Assembly (NCBI GenBank): GCA_035582835.1
Contig: JAYKAV010002109.1
Coordinates: forward strand, 806,001 to 870,000
Direction: 5' to 3'
From: Phoebastria nigripes
Taxonomy: Eukaryota; Chordata; Aves; Procellariiformes; Diomedeidae
DNA length: 64,000 bases
The position numbers and the translations under genes are program-made. Shown in pieces: positions 47,677 to 61,239 of this stretch (positions within the stretch are counted from its first letter, which is position 1; every line of letters starts with the position of its first letter). The notes below the pieces were generated by a model that was not told the DNA's origin, searched no databases, and saw only the letters and a program-made list of their open reading frames with translations.

Positions 47677-48686
47677 CTGGGGAGGAGAGGGAAGGGACAG
47701 ATGAGAAACCTCGATTAAACCTGGACGGCAGCAGCTCGCTGCCCCACCTGAAGAACAACTGCCCCCAAAATCCCAGCCGGCCACCCTCCACGGGGCGCAA
47801 GGGAGACGCAGGAGCAATGGGAGCTGCCGAGAGCAACAGAGCAAGGCTGAGCTGATTCAGGGCTTGTGGGAAGCAGCTTCCCCACCCTAATCCCCCCCGC
47901 TTTTATGTTTCCTGAGCTCCTGTGCGTGGGTTGGGGCAAGTTTCTCGCACGGGCAGCGGCAGGAACGGGAAGGGAAGGGAGCCTGCCAAGGCTGCAGCAC
48001 TGCTTCTTCTGTTTATTATAAATATAGGCCCCAAAAGTAAAAACACAATAATGAAAAGCAGGCACCAGGAGCTCTGCATCCGAGTCAGGGGCCGAAACGA
48101 GCCCGGGGCATCGCTGGGGCTGGGAGGCACCCGGCAGCTCGGGACGGGAGGTGTTGGGGAGCTCCCTCCAGGAAAGCAGCACGCTCTGCCACAGCACCAC
48201 CGTCAGTGACACCCTCGGCGTCCTGCTGCCACTGAGAGCTGCCAGGACCCCACTGAGCCCAAGCACTAACGCCTGCCCAGCTTGAACCCCTCCTGGGTGC
48301 CCGGCAAGTCACCGGGGCACCGTCCATGCCAACCCCCCCACCGATGCACTTGCACAGTTCACGGGTCCCACGCTGAGCTAGCTTCCCACCGGGACACCAA
48401 CCACGAGGTTACAGAGAACAATTACTCCATTTTAATCCCAACGCACCAAACATGTGCAAGTGTTGGCAAAAGAAAAAAGGGAGGGAAAAAAATCCTAAAA
48501 ATGAAATTCTGCTGACCCAACCCAGGAGGCCTCCCGGGCTCCAGGGAGCAGCTGGCCTGGCCTCAGTTTCCCCAGAATCCAGAACCCCCCCACCACAGCA
48601 GGACAGGGGCCCTGGTTCAGGGGCCGACATTTTGCTGGGCAAAGGCATTTCGGCGACAGGAGACCCCAGGGCGCAGAATGACTCAC
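47677..48686 (-). other. EFNB1: EFNB1 intron 3
   Basis: 1,010 bp with a strong GTGAGT donor and a pyrimidine-rich acceptor. No repeat or internal exon is recognised. Confidence 0.9.
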
Positions 48687-48779
48687 CCTGCCCCACTTTC
48701 ATGACAATCTTCATGGAGCGTGTCTGGCAGACCCCTCCTTCCCGGTTTTCCAGGCCATCCAGTGTCCCGTTGGAAGTGG
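48687..48779 (-). CDS. EFNB1: Ephrin-B1 exon 3 (end of ephrin domain)
   Basis: A 93-bp internal exon, phase 1 at both ends. It encodes (T)[19 protein letters not shown] followed by [10 protein letters not shown]. This is the last part of the receptor-binding ephrin (cupredoxin-like) fold: the C of GGVC is a conserved disulphide cysteine, and the MKIVMKVGQ strand closes the domain in all ephrin-Bs. The acceptor is CTCTTTTCTTGCAG and the donor GTGAGT. Joined to exons 4 and 5 it leaves one continuous frame of about 202 residues, close to the corresponding part of the 346-residue human protein. The preceding exon, which should end in the HDYYITS motif, was not found in the window. Confidence 0.96.
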
Positions 48780-48835
48780 CTGCAAGAAAAGAGAGGGAGC
48801 GTTAGGCAGGGTTCCTGGGAGCTGGAAGGGCACTG

Positions 48836-48895
48836 CCGGGCAGGTCCCAGCTCCCCCCGGGCACCGCTGGGCAGGTCCCCGCTGTCCCCAGGCAC
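48836..48895. repeat. Two-copy imperfect tandem repeat, about 30 bp
   Basis: A unit of the form GGGCAGGTCCC-N-CCCGGGCACC is repeated with a few changes just upstream (in gene sense) of exon 3. Confidence 0.6.
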
Positions 48896-49139
48896 CACGA
48901 GGGACCTGGCAGGAGCCTGGCACCTCCCGACGTGGGGGCTCACTCCTGACCTCCCACTGCGGCCACTTCTTCATGCCCCAGTCCGGAGACCACCGCAAGT
49001 GTTTAATACACCGAGTTCTCATTTTCTGCAACTTCAAAAGATGTTTGCAGTGGTGAGGATGTGATCCCTCCAGCTTCCCCTCGCTGCCACATCCACACAA
49101 GCGAGCCATTCTCTGCGCCTGCACCCTCCTCCCCCTTTA

Positions 49140-49330
49140 ATTCCTGGATAATTTCCTTTGCTCCTTGGTGTATAATAGGAACACATGCATATGCACAGTT
49201 TAAATTATACATATATAATTACACACTGTGCCTCAGTAAAGAATGTAAACTCAGAGCCCCAATGGGGTTGAGTGGCTTTAATTGCAGGGCAGAAGTCAGT
49301 TAAATTCACATTAACTTTTTGCTTTAGCCG
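49140..49330. other. AT-rich island in intron 2
   Basis: CpG-poor stretch including TTTAAATTATACATATATAATTAC around 49,198-49,222, with no repeat or exon pattern. It is a possible intronic regulatory element, with weak support. Confidence 0.25.
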
Positions 49331-52189
49331 GCACAGATTTTTAAGCCTTTCGATCCTGCGGGAGGGCAGGGAGCCGCACATCTGCCGCTGCCACCACGCA
49401 GGAAAGGACCCCTACCCATGCGCCCGCCAGCCCCCTGCCGTGGGGGGACAGCTCGAGGCAGGGGGGGACACGAGAGGAAAAAAAACCCTAAACCAGAGGA
49501 TTACAGGATTAAGCACCCAAATGGCAGATTCTGCTAAACATCCTCAAAAAACTGGCTTCTGACCCCCAAAGGACCCTTGTCACCGGCAGCAGCGAGCACC
49601 TGGCAGATGCTGTGCTGAGATGGGTGATGGTCTGGGCGGCTCTGGCACGCAGCCGGCTCTCCCCAGTGACCAGGGACAGTTCTCAAGCCGGCACCTCCAT
49701 CCATCACGGCAAACACAAATCATCCCAGTGCTCTACCTAATCCAGGCACGGGGATTTATTNACCCAGGGAAGCAACAAAACCTGGGAGGAGCACAGCGAC
49801 AGCATACGGCACGAGTGGGGCTTAGGAAAGGCGATGCAATGGAGAATCACGAAGCTACAGGGATAATTTTACAGAGACAAGGCAGTGAAGCAAAGCAAGA
49901 TTCGGCCAGCACAGCGCAGCCAACACCTACCCCAAGCCTCAATGCCAAAACTCAGCCCCAGGGTTTCAGGTTGCCTGTGCAGCCCAATTCCTGCCTCCGC
50001 CCCGCAAAAACTCGGCTTTGGGGAGGGTGGGGGACTGATGGCCGGTGGGGACGAACCCATCAGACCCCGCTGGGTGTCGGCGAGGAGGTGATGGGAAGGG
50101 GCTGGGTTACCGAGCAAGGTCCTTCTTTTTCTTCTGCACTCCCTTTCCAGCCGCAGGACCCTCGGGTGCCTTGATGAGGACTCGATGCTGGGCTATGCTG
50201 GAAAGAGAGCTTGGATCACGCCGGGATGCAGGCTCAAAGTCCACCAGCTCCGTCCAAACGCCTCTGTGCAATCAAGGCTCTCGTGTGAAACACTAGCAAA
50301 TGTTTTACTAATCAGAAAGTCATTGGGACGTTTGCTGAGTTATCGCCTCTCCCATGGCAGGGTTTCGCCTGCCAGCAGCTCCCTGGCTGGAGCCGTACAT
50401 CCATGCATCTGGGATTCGCTGGCAGGCGTTTTGACAGGAGCACTGTCAGCACAAATCCTGATGCAAACGCCTGGGAAACGGGAGAAACATCCCCCTCCAG
50501 CCTGCACAAGCTCTTCCCAACATGAACCGGAGTCCGGGGCCTGAGCAAAAACTCCCCATTAAAACATCTCAGGGAGCCAACTCCAGCAGAAGGCACAGCA
50601 GCCCGGTTCTCCCAGGCCAAAGGCACTGGTTTGGGGATGAAATAAGCCGATACNTCCCAGCTCATGGCCCTGAAGCAGTTCCATGAACCATTCCCAGCAT
50701 CATCCCATGGGTTGCTCCATCTCAAACAGACTTCACCCATTCATGCTGCAACACAGCGGGGCAGGGGAAAACAGAGCAGTCTGTAAAACCCAGCTTCTGC
50801 GAGACCTCATAAGGTCTTATTCATAAGGAAATAACCTAATTATATCAAAACGATCAACAGAGTAAGTATGGCTTGAGTGTGGGGAACTAGGAGATCCTGC
50901 AAAGGTAGAGCACGCAGCAGTAATGGGAGACAGCAGTTCCTCCAAAATAACTATGGAGATGTTGCATTTGGATACGACAAAAACATCAAAGGTCCAAACA
51001 GGACAGAGGAATGGCAGCTGGAGTCACAGGGACGGACGAGGGGACGCAGCTGAGCATCCTTCCTCCCGCACCGCACACAGGACTTTGATCAAGAAGCCTC
51101 TTCTTGTTCTGATCATAATAACGATGAGGGGAGAAAGTAGCCTTGAAAGGGAACTGCATGAAAAAAAAATGAAGCAGCTACTTGAGGGAACATAAAAAGG
51201 GGCAGTTAAAAGGGTAAAACGCTTGCAAAACCCATGGTGATTGTCTCTGGTGCAGCCTCTTGAAACAAGGACACACGCTGCCACGCTCCATATAGATCCA
51301 AAATGGGCCAAAGCAAAGCAAAGCAAGATGCTCCACACAGCCAGCCGGGGTTCCGAAAGTCAAAATCCCATCCAAATGGCTAAAAGAGTACAACTTCTGG
51401 CGAGTTCTACATAAACACGAAGGACAGACTGACGTGTTGCTGAGAAGCAGGTCTGGAGGCGGGCGGGGGTCTGCGGCTGGGGGGTCCCCACGGGCAGGGG
51501 GCTGCGGCGGCGGCACTGCAGGCTCCTCCGTGGTGCTTCACTGCAAAGCTCAGAGATGGAGAGCTGATCCTCCTGCTGTTTCTTGCTTTCACAGTGGAAG
51601 ATTTACCAGCAGAAGGCCACAGGATCAGGCCCAAGACCGGCACCACTCCAGCAGAGGCATGCAATCCGGGAGGCACCCGGTGAGCAGCGAGTCGAAAGCC
51701 CAAAGCGTTTGCGACACTTGCTGCCGCGCTTGCGGAAGAGCGGCAGAGGCACCACCGATGCTCAACGGTGGATGAAATTCAGCATCAACAAATGCCCGGT
51801 AAAGCAGGGGAGAAGAAGGTTAAATACACAGGCACAACAGTGGGCTGCAGGGAGAGGCGAGAGGCAGCCCTGAGCCTGGGGAGAGGCGGGTGCAGGAGGT
51901 AGCACAAGGCAGAGCTATAAAATGATGAACGAAGACAGGCAGGGAGCTGGGGATACCCAGGGGAATAGGAAATGGCAGGTCTCAAATGACGGCCGTGATC
52001 TCCACACGCCGCATTTGCGACGTGCATCTCCGTCGCATCAGCAAGGCTTGATCCAGCCAGCCCCAGCAACGCGGAGTGTACCAGAGAGCATTTTCCTGCC
52101 CCCCTTCCATTTTGGAGGGACTTAGAGTTTGACTGTAGGACCGGGAGAGCAAAAGCAGCCTCTGGACAGATGACTTCTACTCAGGCTTA

Positions 52190-52330
52190 AAGAAAAGGCA
52201 GCTCGTAGCCCGGAGAGCTATTAGATGCCTTTGCCTTAATGAAGCATTAAGCCTCAGGCTGCTGAGTGATGAGGATTTAACATTGATACCATTAACCATG
52301 TAATTGCTTGTCAATTTAGAAGAGATGCTC
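52190..52330. other. AT-rich candidate conserved intronic element
   Basis: CpG-poor, with CCTTAATGAAGCATTAAGCC (a small inverted repeat of TTAATG/CATTAA) and ACCATTAACCATGTAATTGC. Its composition differs from the GC-rich intron around it. An enhancer role is inference only. Confidence 0.3.
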
Positions 52331-55300
52331 AGCCTGCACGGAAGCACAGGCAGGACCTCCGCTTGCTGGCATGACTCACCCCGGTCCTCAGGCACGAAAC
52401 GCCAAGTCCCAGCCCGGTGACACACGCCAGCCAACTGGGACAGACACCTCTATGGGGAGGAGAGCCCCAACAACCCCATCAACCCCATGTTTCCACCTCC
52501 AGCAGCAAGCGGTGCCGCGTGCTGTCCCCAGTGCATCACACTCTGCCTCCCCACCGCTAGCACTCAGAGTGTCACCGTAGCTTTTCTTCCTCCCCTAAAA
52601 ATATTTCAAATGAGAACTTGGGTTTTGGCAGATGGGAGACTCTGGAAGTAATACCTGGCAGCAGATGAAGGCAAAGGTCTCTTAAATGGTCAGCTTTGGA
52701 CAGAGCAAGACGTTTGGTTTCTCTTCTGGATTCCCTCTAGCAGGACTCCGTTATGATTTGGGCCCCAAAGCACAATTAATGTGCTGAGACTGTAGCGAAT
52801 CCAAGTCTCTTTCCTTTTATTATTCTTAATTACTCTTCCATCTGTGCACCACAGCCCTGCTCCAGACCCAGCCAGGCGCTGCATGGACGCAGCCCGGACG
52901 CCCGCCCCNTGATCCCCCCCTCACCCCAGACCTGTCCAAGAGTCACGTTTCCATCGCACAGCCTGAGGCGCAGGCAGCAGCATCCCACCGGCACCACCGC
53001 CGCTCGCTGCCAGGGCTTCGGGGTGCCCCCGCAGCCTGACCCCGCTCCCGCCGGAGCAGACGGGGTGGTGGGAAGGCACTGACCGCCCCTGCCGAGGGGC
53101 AGCTGGTGTAGAACAGGCTCAGATCAGCCACAGCTCAGTCGGGACACCCACACCAGGCTGAAAGCCCCTCTTTGCGCAGGTAAAGACCCTACGGGTGGCC
53201 CTGAAGACATGCCTCCCATGTCTCCAGTGTGCTCAGACACTGTGCCCGCAGACCCTTGCGCAAATCTGCAAGCAGACTCTATTTAAAATAAAAATCTAGC
53301 TCATGCCACCTTCCCTCTCCTCCAAGACTTTCAAGCTGTTTTATGCACCCTCAGTACTGAGGTGTGGGTGTTACATTGGTAGAGCTGTTGCCCTGGTACG
53401 GGTGTTGTTGTGTCGGCAGAGGTGCTGCACCGGTGCCCAGCTCCGTCATGGGCGCCTGGCTCCTTCCTCCCCNCCCTGTCCTGGCCGGGGCTTTCGCCCC
53501 AGGGGAACCCGCAGAGCCACTTCCAGGTCACCGAGCAGAGGCACCCGCCTGCTCCACTGCACACAAACGCCCAGGGGCTGCCCAGAGGACGTGGCTTGGT
53601 TGCAGCCCCTTCTCCTCCTCTCCAGCTGAGCTGGGAGGTGGCAGGGGCAGGCAGCCCCGCTGCACACAGCCGACGCTCACAGTATCACCGCTATTATTAA
53701 TATGATTATTATTTCCTTCCTGGGCCGTGCTGAAGGGAGGCGAGCCCGCTGCCCCCTCCCCGCACACATCACCCCAAAGCCCTTTCCATCAGCTCCGGCA
53801 CATTCGCTGGGTCGGCTGCCAGAGCAAGGGCAGGGGCTGCGCGGGGGGAGCCGAGCCCCACGCTGTCACGCTGCCAGCGAGGCCGGCAGCAGCCTTCCAA
53901 CCCAGAGGCAGCTGCACCGGGAAGGGGCCCTAAAGCCCCAGAAATGCATGTGCAAGCCAGCCCAGCCCTGGCCCGTCCCTAAACGGCTGCAGGAGGTGCA
54001 AAGCTAAGGTTTCACACACCCTCCTGGCAGCCCAAGAGCTGCTCCAGCCTCCCAGTCNGCTATGGAAAGAGCCGAGCAGCCTCCTCCCCCCGCACCGCTA
54101 ACCCCAGGGGTGCCCGGGGGTGCAGGGGGGCTGCCCCCTCCCCAGCTCACCGCCCCAGCCATGCCACAGTGTTGGAGGGCACTGCTGGGTCCACGCAGCC
54201 GGCCAGGACTGATGCCACGGTGCCAACTGGGATTTCTCTGTCCCCCACACCTACACTGGGCATGCAAGACTGACCGCAGGTCAGCCTGCAGACAGCCCAC
54301 CCAGCCCCAGGTCCCTTCTTCCCACCATCCCCCGTGGGCACCAGGAGATGACCACCACAGGCAGGGATCCCCAGCCTGCCCGCCTGGCAGCTGCCACCAT
54401 CACCTACTCCCCGTTACCCCAAAAAACCCTTCTGGGAGGAAAAAGCTCTGCTCAGGCTGCTCCGTGCACGGCGGTGGCTGTTGCCACGGGGTAGGAAACA
54501 TGCGGAGATCCTCAGAGCTGGGGACATCCACCACGACCTTCCCGCTCTGCCCTGCCAGCTTCCAAAGCGCCCTAAGACCCAAACCTGAGTTTCACAAGCA
54601 ACACCCTCCCTGTTCATTACCTGCACCCTCCTCTTTGCTCCTCGGGGTTTACTGTCTCAGGGTCCCGCAAACACAAACAGCTTGGAAAAACATGGGTGTT
54701 TCCTAGAAAACAGCCCGTCCCAGGACTGCAGGAGCTGAGTTTTCGAAGCACTGAATGGCAAACCCTCCTCGTGTCCCAGCAATTGGTTTCAGGTTCCCTC
54801 TGCCCGCAGCACAGCAATTCTTGGGGTCAGGGAAACACCACTGAAGGGACGGGGACCTCGCATCCTCCCCTCTGCCTCCACAGGGGACGAACTGGGGTCC
54901 CAGCAGGTTACACCCACCGAACCGAGGGCTGACTACCGCAGGCTGCTGGAGAAGCAGCGGTGGGATCCACACCAGCACGTGCTGGGCGATGGCGTGTCGA
55001 GGTTCATAGCCATGCTGCTCCTCCAGCATAGCCATGAAGCCTCCCACCGCCACCCCTTCATGTGCAGAGCCAGGCGTGGGAGCACAGTTTGCCTCCACAG
55101 CTCCCTCCAGCCCGTGGCTCCGGTTTTACTGACGGCCTCAACCCCCCGGAGCAGCTGGGAGCCGCTGGGAGCCGCGAGCAGAGGCGGCTCTGAGGGCTCA
55201 GCTGGCACGGCGGGAGCCGCAGCAGAGCAGCACGCTCCCAACCCAGCTCCCANGGGCGCAGCCGCATCGGCCCATCTGCCGGCGTACGCCCACACCGAGC

Positions 55301-55984
55301 GCGGCATGGAGCTGGAGGGGCACACGGCAAACCCAATTGCCGGCCAACACAAAGGTCCTGTTCGTGGCCGTGGTGCTTGGAGGGGATTTCAGCTCTCCGA
55401 AGTGCTACGTCCTCCTGGGAAGCCCTGGAGCACCCAAGTGCGGCTGGAGGGGAGGGGGATGCTAACGCCCACCAGCACCACACACCCAGCCCTGGAATTG
55501 CCTGGCTAAATAAATAGATTTTATATATAAAAACACACGACTCTCCCTGCACTGGGGAGGGAAATGCCAAGCTCCCCACCACAACCTCAGACCGAGTCCT
55601 TCCATCAAGGAGGAGCAAGCAGGTATGGCCAAGCGCTGGTGGGTCTCCAAGCAAGGCATGAGGACATGACCTGATGGTGCCGATTCGGGCTGAATTGGCT
55701 ACAGTAATCATTTCGTGTTGTTGCAAAACCCTACAAATTTTTGCTGTCAAAGGGAGAGCCTGGTGTGCTGCTCTGGTCTGCTCCCGCCAGCCGGGGCCAA
55801 GGCACAGCGGAGGAACCTGGGGCTTCACCTCNGTCCTCCCCACGCACATGGCAAGCAGGGGACAGCCGGGGTGACTGCAGAGGACAGACCGCTTGCTGCA
55901 CGCCCCGGGGAACCCGGACATCCCAGCCCACGCTTCTTGCTCCAGCAAACACACCGCAATGTGAAAATCACCAGGTTCAAATAC

Positions 55985-56045
55985 GCTTCTGGAAATAGGA
56001 ATGAAAACGATTGCACTGGGTCTGGCTGGGATGGAGTTCACCTCC
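55985..56045. repeat. Possible scrap of an avian LTR-type repeat
   Basis: The phrase CACTGGGTCTGGCTGGGATG followed by GAGTT is one I recall as a frequent opening of an avian ERVL-type LTR repeat. The match fades after about 35 bases, so only a scrap remains. It has no coding content. Confidence 0.3.
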
Positions 56046-56299
56046 TTGTGGCCAGGGTCAGCCCCCCCCCAAGATAATTAAAAATGTAAATTAGCCCCAT
56101 CCCTTATAAAGAGCGGCAGCTACATTCGCAAAGCACAGGTCCAGCAGCACCAGCCGGGTTAAGGGGGTAAGAAGGGAGGACACCACGCACCCACACTCAT
56201 CCTCATGTGCCACAGCACCGCTCCCAGACCTAAGCACTGGTTTGGGACTGTCTAGGATGCTTGCCTGGGGCAAAGAGAGAACAACAGGCAAACACTGAA

Positions 56300-56450
56300 G
56301 TATTGCATAGAAAAAGACACTTTAACGCAAGTAATGCTTAAGTGAAAACCTAATTTCCCATTAAAACAGCTTTCTGATGAAAAAATTATAACCAACCCTA
56401 ATTAGCACCATAATTAAGAGTCACAGCTACATCACAGGTAACCTCATCAA
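56300..56450. other. AT-rich candidate conserved intronic element
   Basis: CpG-poor block with AAGTAATGCTTAAGTG, ACCCTAATTAGCACC and CATAATTAAGAGTCAC. It has several homeodomain-type cores, no repeat family and no exon. Confidence 0.3.
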
Positions 56451-57536
56451 GGCCGGAAAGCACTTCTTGGTTGCAAGACCACTGCTTGCTTACTCGCTCG
56501 CAAGCCCTTCTGCACCAATGCTGCAGAGACNTCCGCGCAGACAAGCTGTGCAAGCTCCCAACGTCCCCGTCCCGCGCCGGGGAGCACGCGCAGCCTCGCT
56601 CCCTGCACAGCTCAGGGGGACCCAGCCACTAAATAAAGCCTTTGTCTTCAGGTCTATCCACCCCCTTCCAAAAAAAGAGTGTCGGTGGAAGAGAAAGGTT
56701 ATTTGCACAGTCTCTGCGGTAGCCCCAAGCAGCTGGTTATAGGTCAGGAAAAAAGTGCCATGTAATTCTCCACCTGATGCTCTGCCAGAGTCATTTGTGG
56801 GCCCCGCTGGGAGCAGGAGAGGAGGAAAGCACTTACTGCGTTTTAACAGGGTGTAAATCTCTTCAGTTAGGTAGCAAAACATCTGCGACTGACTGAGAAA
56901 TCTGTTGCGAAGGGGGTGGAGAGGGACTCGCAGGGGGACAGTGCCAGCCCCCCGCCGGCGAGGCCGATGCCAACACCAGCTCCTCCTCGCACGCGAGATG
57001 CTGCACGGAGGGATGCGGGGACGTGGAGCCAGCGCTGCCCGTCGAGACTGCAGCTGCAGGGCAGGCTGAGCTCAGGCTACGCCATCGCTGCCTGGGTGCC
57101 GGGCTGGAGGCGGCTGAGAGAAAAATCAAAGCTATCAGGGACCCGAGAGGCTGATTCATGTGCAAATCTTCTGCCTGGGAGAGCGTGGGGAGCTGAGGAG
57201 GTGCAGGGCAGCGGGGAGGGACAGGAGCTCAGCGTGCGCTGTGGGACAGCCAGGAGGAAACCCCACTGCAATTAAAGGTAAACTTTGCATAAGCATCAGG
57301 AATCTGCTGGCAGCAGGGAAGTTTATATTGGTGCAACTCCTGGCCCAGAGTTGCAAATAACCCCACGGCCGGCACAGGAGTCAGCCCTGCTTCCACGGGG
57401 GGAGCAGTCGCTGCTGCCACGCACCCACCCGTGTTGCACCCACGCAGGGACTGGAGCCCGGCCCGGAGCAGGATCACCCTCGGCTCAGAGCGCTTCATCC
57501 CACGTCAGCTGGAGCAGGAGCTCGCCGACATCTCTG

Positions 57537-57585
57537 CACAGCAGCACCCACGGCTCCCAGCGGAGCAAGCACAGCAGCACCCACG
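57537..57585. repeat. 16-bp direct repeat
   Basis: CACAGCAGCACCCACG occurs at 57,537-57,552 and again at 57,570-57,585, a 33-bp period. Confidence 0.8.
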
Positions 57586-58266
57586 CTGCCCCAGCAAGTG
57601 GCCACCGGCCGCAGAGCCGACACATCGCCCTCGGGTCCCAGCAGGACCCCAGGGAGGTGGTCTCAGCTCTCTGCTCCAGGAGGACACCGGCACCCGGACC
57701 TGATGGTCTCCAGCAACACCCCAAGTTACAGGATTTGGAGATTTCCAATGTAAGCTAAATAAGCCCCTGACTATCCAGACGAGGACTTGCCCACTTGCTG
57801 AGTGAAGGAGGGAGGAAAGGGCCTCTCTGCCCCCCAGGTTAGGGCCGACCCCCATGGCAGAGGGGCGAGCAGCCAACCCCGCTGCTCCCCGCCATCCCCC
57901 CGCGGCCGGCTCTCAATTAGCTGGGTTAACACCCGCTCCGCGCTGCCAGGCGGGATCAAAGAGCACAGTCATTACACAGCACCAGCAGAAAAATCATCAT
58001 TCCTAGGGCAAAGAAACTTCAAATGGCAAGTAAAACCAATCCTCCCCAGAAAGGCAAGCTTTTAAAGGTGCCGCACGCAACCTGGGCAGCCCTCCCCAGC
58101 ACAGCCAGCCTGGTCGAGAGGCATTCAAAACACAGATCNTTAAAGAGATGCAAAAGGGCTGTGCATTGCAATTCATTAACGCCAAACCTGCCTGCACCCT
58201 GCACGTCTCACGGTCCAAGTGCGGCGGTGCTTTTTGGAGCCCCCAGCGTGCTCTTGGTCTGACAGC

Positions 58267-58310
58267 CAGCACCCGCCACCGCACACCCCAGCACCCGCCA
58301 TCACACACCC
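58267..58310. repeat. Two-copy 22-bp tandem repeat
   Basis: CAGCACCCGCCACCGCACACCC is followed directly by a copy with two differences (58,289-58,310). Confidence 0.85.
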
Positions 58311-60549
58311 CGGGCGATCGCCCAGNGTCCCAGCTTGCAGCTGAAGCTACAACACACAGCCTTTCACACCAGGTCCGAGCTGCGGTGGTGCCTGCAAGCC
58401 TATTCCCGGAGCCCTGGCAGCAAGAAAGCACCGTAGGTACAGGAGCAGTAGAGAATGCAATGGGGATCCCAGGGGAAAAGCCGGGGAGAGGGTCTTGATG
58501 AAGAAGCGGTTATTTAAAAAAATATGCCAAGGAAGTAGTAGCCTGCATTTAGCTGCTGCACACCCTTCCCAGCCGCTCCTGTACGCTGGGATTTTTTTCA
58601 GGTCATTCNTCAAGCTGAATGCTTCTTCTGCCTTTCAAGTCTCTTACTGAAAGTTTAGTCCAAAAGGAGCCAAGTTTTAATCTCTTCCAGTGTTACGGAG
58701 GAAGCCCTCAGAGGTGACCATCACTGAAGAGCAGGGTCCATCAGGGTCCATGCACCTGCAGCTCCAGAAGATTCCCTGGGGTCCCCGTGCTGCTGCAGAC
58801 CTGCTGAGGGGAGCAGGGGCTGGAAGGGGAGGAAGAGGATGAGGGCAGAGGCACGGCCACGGCGTGCACCACAAAACCAAAGGGACTGCTTTAGCATTGG
58901 CCCTCCACCACAGCTGCAAAGGGAGCACCTTTTAGGGGGGACAGGCAGAGTGGCGCTGCCCCAGCAGCATCAAGGGGTGCAGAGCAGGATCAGGCAGGCC
59001 ATGCACGGGTGCCAGCTGGATGTCACCTCCTTGCTGCCATCGCCCCGGCTGCAAGTCACCTCTGCACATCACCTCGGTTTTCAGGAGCACCAAGGAGTTA
59101 AANGCGTTTTATTTTCTACTAAAGGGTCACGTCAGTGTTAAAGAGATGCTCTTCGAATTGTTTCTCCTGGGGAAGAGCATCCTCAGATGCAGGCAGCCCG
59201 ACTCCCCGGNCAGATACAACCTGGTGCCCGGCTCCCCGCAGCCAGGAGAGCCCTTGGCCGTGCAAGAGCTGCAGGCAGCTGCCCGCCGGGTGCGGGCAGG
59301 GCTGCCCAGCAGCCAGAGAGTTAAGCGGGCACCGGCACCCCTGGCCGGGGTCTTTGTTGCAGGCAGGGCCCCCCTCTCCCCGGCCCAGGAGCAGATCAAA
59401 GCGCTGGGTATTTACCTCCTGGCTGGGTGCGGGACACTGGCCCTTTCTGATAGGGCTTTTCATCCCTATTAGGGCCGTGAAAGGCTGAGCTATGAGATCA
59501 GCTGCCAGGGGCTGTCCGGGGACAGCGCTGAGCCGAAAAGGTCAGGAGGGAGGAGGAGAAGAGAAAAGAGGCAGAGGCTTAAGGGACAGGGCTCAACAAA
59601 ATCGCATTTACTGTGGTCACGGTCTTCAGACAAGCCTCCAAGACAAGGAACCGCATGTTGTCTAAGGGCCATTATTTGGCTTTGACATGTCCAGCGCCCA
59701 GGCTTTGAAGTTGGGAGTGGGACACCGTTAGAGACCCGTTTGTCTCCGGCGCAAGCCCACCGGCTCCCACGCAGCATCTCTCGCGGGGAGAGGGTCTCAT
59801 CCACCCTCTGCCACCAGCTCCCAGCGGGATGGGGATGGGGGAGGAAAGCCAGTCCCTAAAACCAGACGGTTAGGCCACCAGGACGGCTTTGCTTCACCCA
59901 GGCTTTCCACGTCGCCGCAGGTATGTCGCAAGCTGGTGGGACGAGGACAGTGCCGGCCCATTTGGGTGAAGAATGAGGAAGCCGGTTAATTGGGTTTTTA
60001 TCAGCAGAAGTTCATAGCTCTCATCACGGCATCAAACAGCACTTTTGCTTTCAACTCATCTTCACCAAACAAGTTGTGGGACGGAAGATGAGGAGCACAT
60101 GAAAGTGGCCACATTCAAATGCAATCAGCAAAGAAAGCCAGCAAAGAGCTGGCGGGCTGACAAACTGCCTGGGGGGCTGCGCCCGGCCCCCCCCCGGCAC
60201 GGCACCCATCAGAGACGGGCAGCCAGCGCGGCACTCACCGGGGCAGAAGGAACCAGGGAGGAAATTATTAAATATTAGGGCTGCAGAAAGGAGCTCCAGC
60301 AGCTCCTCAGACACTGTCGCACATGCTGGCATGGGCTAAAGGCTTCCCAAACCAACGGCAGCTGTTTCGGAAGCCGGAGGAGTACAGCCAGAAAAGCAAG
60401 TATGGCAACATGTCCCAAAAAAAAGAAGGAAGGATGATCCTGGCAGTTGGCAGTATATAGGTGACCCCCTTCTCCGTGCTGAAACACAAGCTATGGAAAA
60501 ATGCTGATGCAGAAAGGCCCTGGGACAAAGCCCATGTCGCAGAGGCAGC

Positions 60550-60800
60550 GATGGTTTACACCAAATAATTCTTGCCAGGTTAAGTCTAATTGCATCTAAA
60601 AACAGAAATGCAAGACAAGGGCTTTAAAGAAACACTCAGGGTAATATATCTGGTCTCGCTGAATCCTGCTGCCAAAAAGCGTTAGATTGGATTACGAACA
60701 TTATTACATCAAAAATGGATTGAGGGGCTTAAAGATTAACAATAAACAGCAAACGTATTAGATTTATGGGGCAAACATCTACCGGGGCCTCGCTTTTACT
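60550..60800. other. AT-rich island in intron 2
   Basis: CpG-poor sequence with GGTTAAGTCTAATTGCATC and GGATTACGAACATTATTAC. No exon or repeat is recognised. Confidence 0.25.
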
Positions 60801-61239
60801 TTAGCATTTTCATCGGACGAGGTCTCCTTGCCTTAAATAGGCTCACAGGAGAGATGGGACACCATGGCCATGCCCAGGGACTGGGCAGAGGGGTGGGCAA
60901 GAGATCCCACCTGGAAAAACACCAGAGCGCTGGCTGGCCAAGGCACTGCCCATCACATCTGCAAACAGCTGCCTGGAGAGCATCGAAAGGCTGAGCAAGG
61001 CTTTGCTTGGGGGGGTCTTCACTCTCCCGCACCCCATCAAACACAGGAAGGGCTGCCAGGACCACCACCATGCCCAAGGATGAAGCAAGCGCTAGGCTGA
61101 AGAACACGTCACCCGAGGCAGCTCCCTGCCAGAGCACGGTGGCACCAGCAGCAGGCAGGGCACTGCTGGGCCGCATCCAGAGCTCCTGCACGGCGAGGAG
61201 CCGCGCCGGGAGCTCCTCCTCACACCGCCCCGCTGCCAG

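Noticed and set aside
55003..55038. Small imperfect hairpin (TTCATAGCCATGCTG and a near reverse complement)
   Set aside because: Fifteen-base arms with two mismatches are too short to stand out in 64 kb.
55970..55990. AGGTTCAAATAC resembling a tRNA T-loop
   Set aside because: No acceptor stem, D-arm or anticodon arm can be drawn around it.
55058..56041. 327-codon minus-strand open frame in the intron
   Set aside because: I checked it as a possible EFNB1 exon 2. It lacks every ephrin motif (no CPRAE, YYKLYLV or GLEFKKHHDYY) and crosses N bases.
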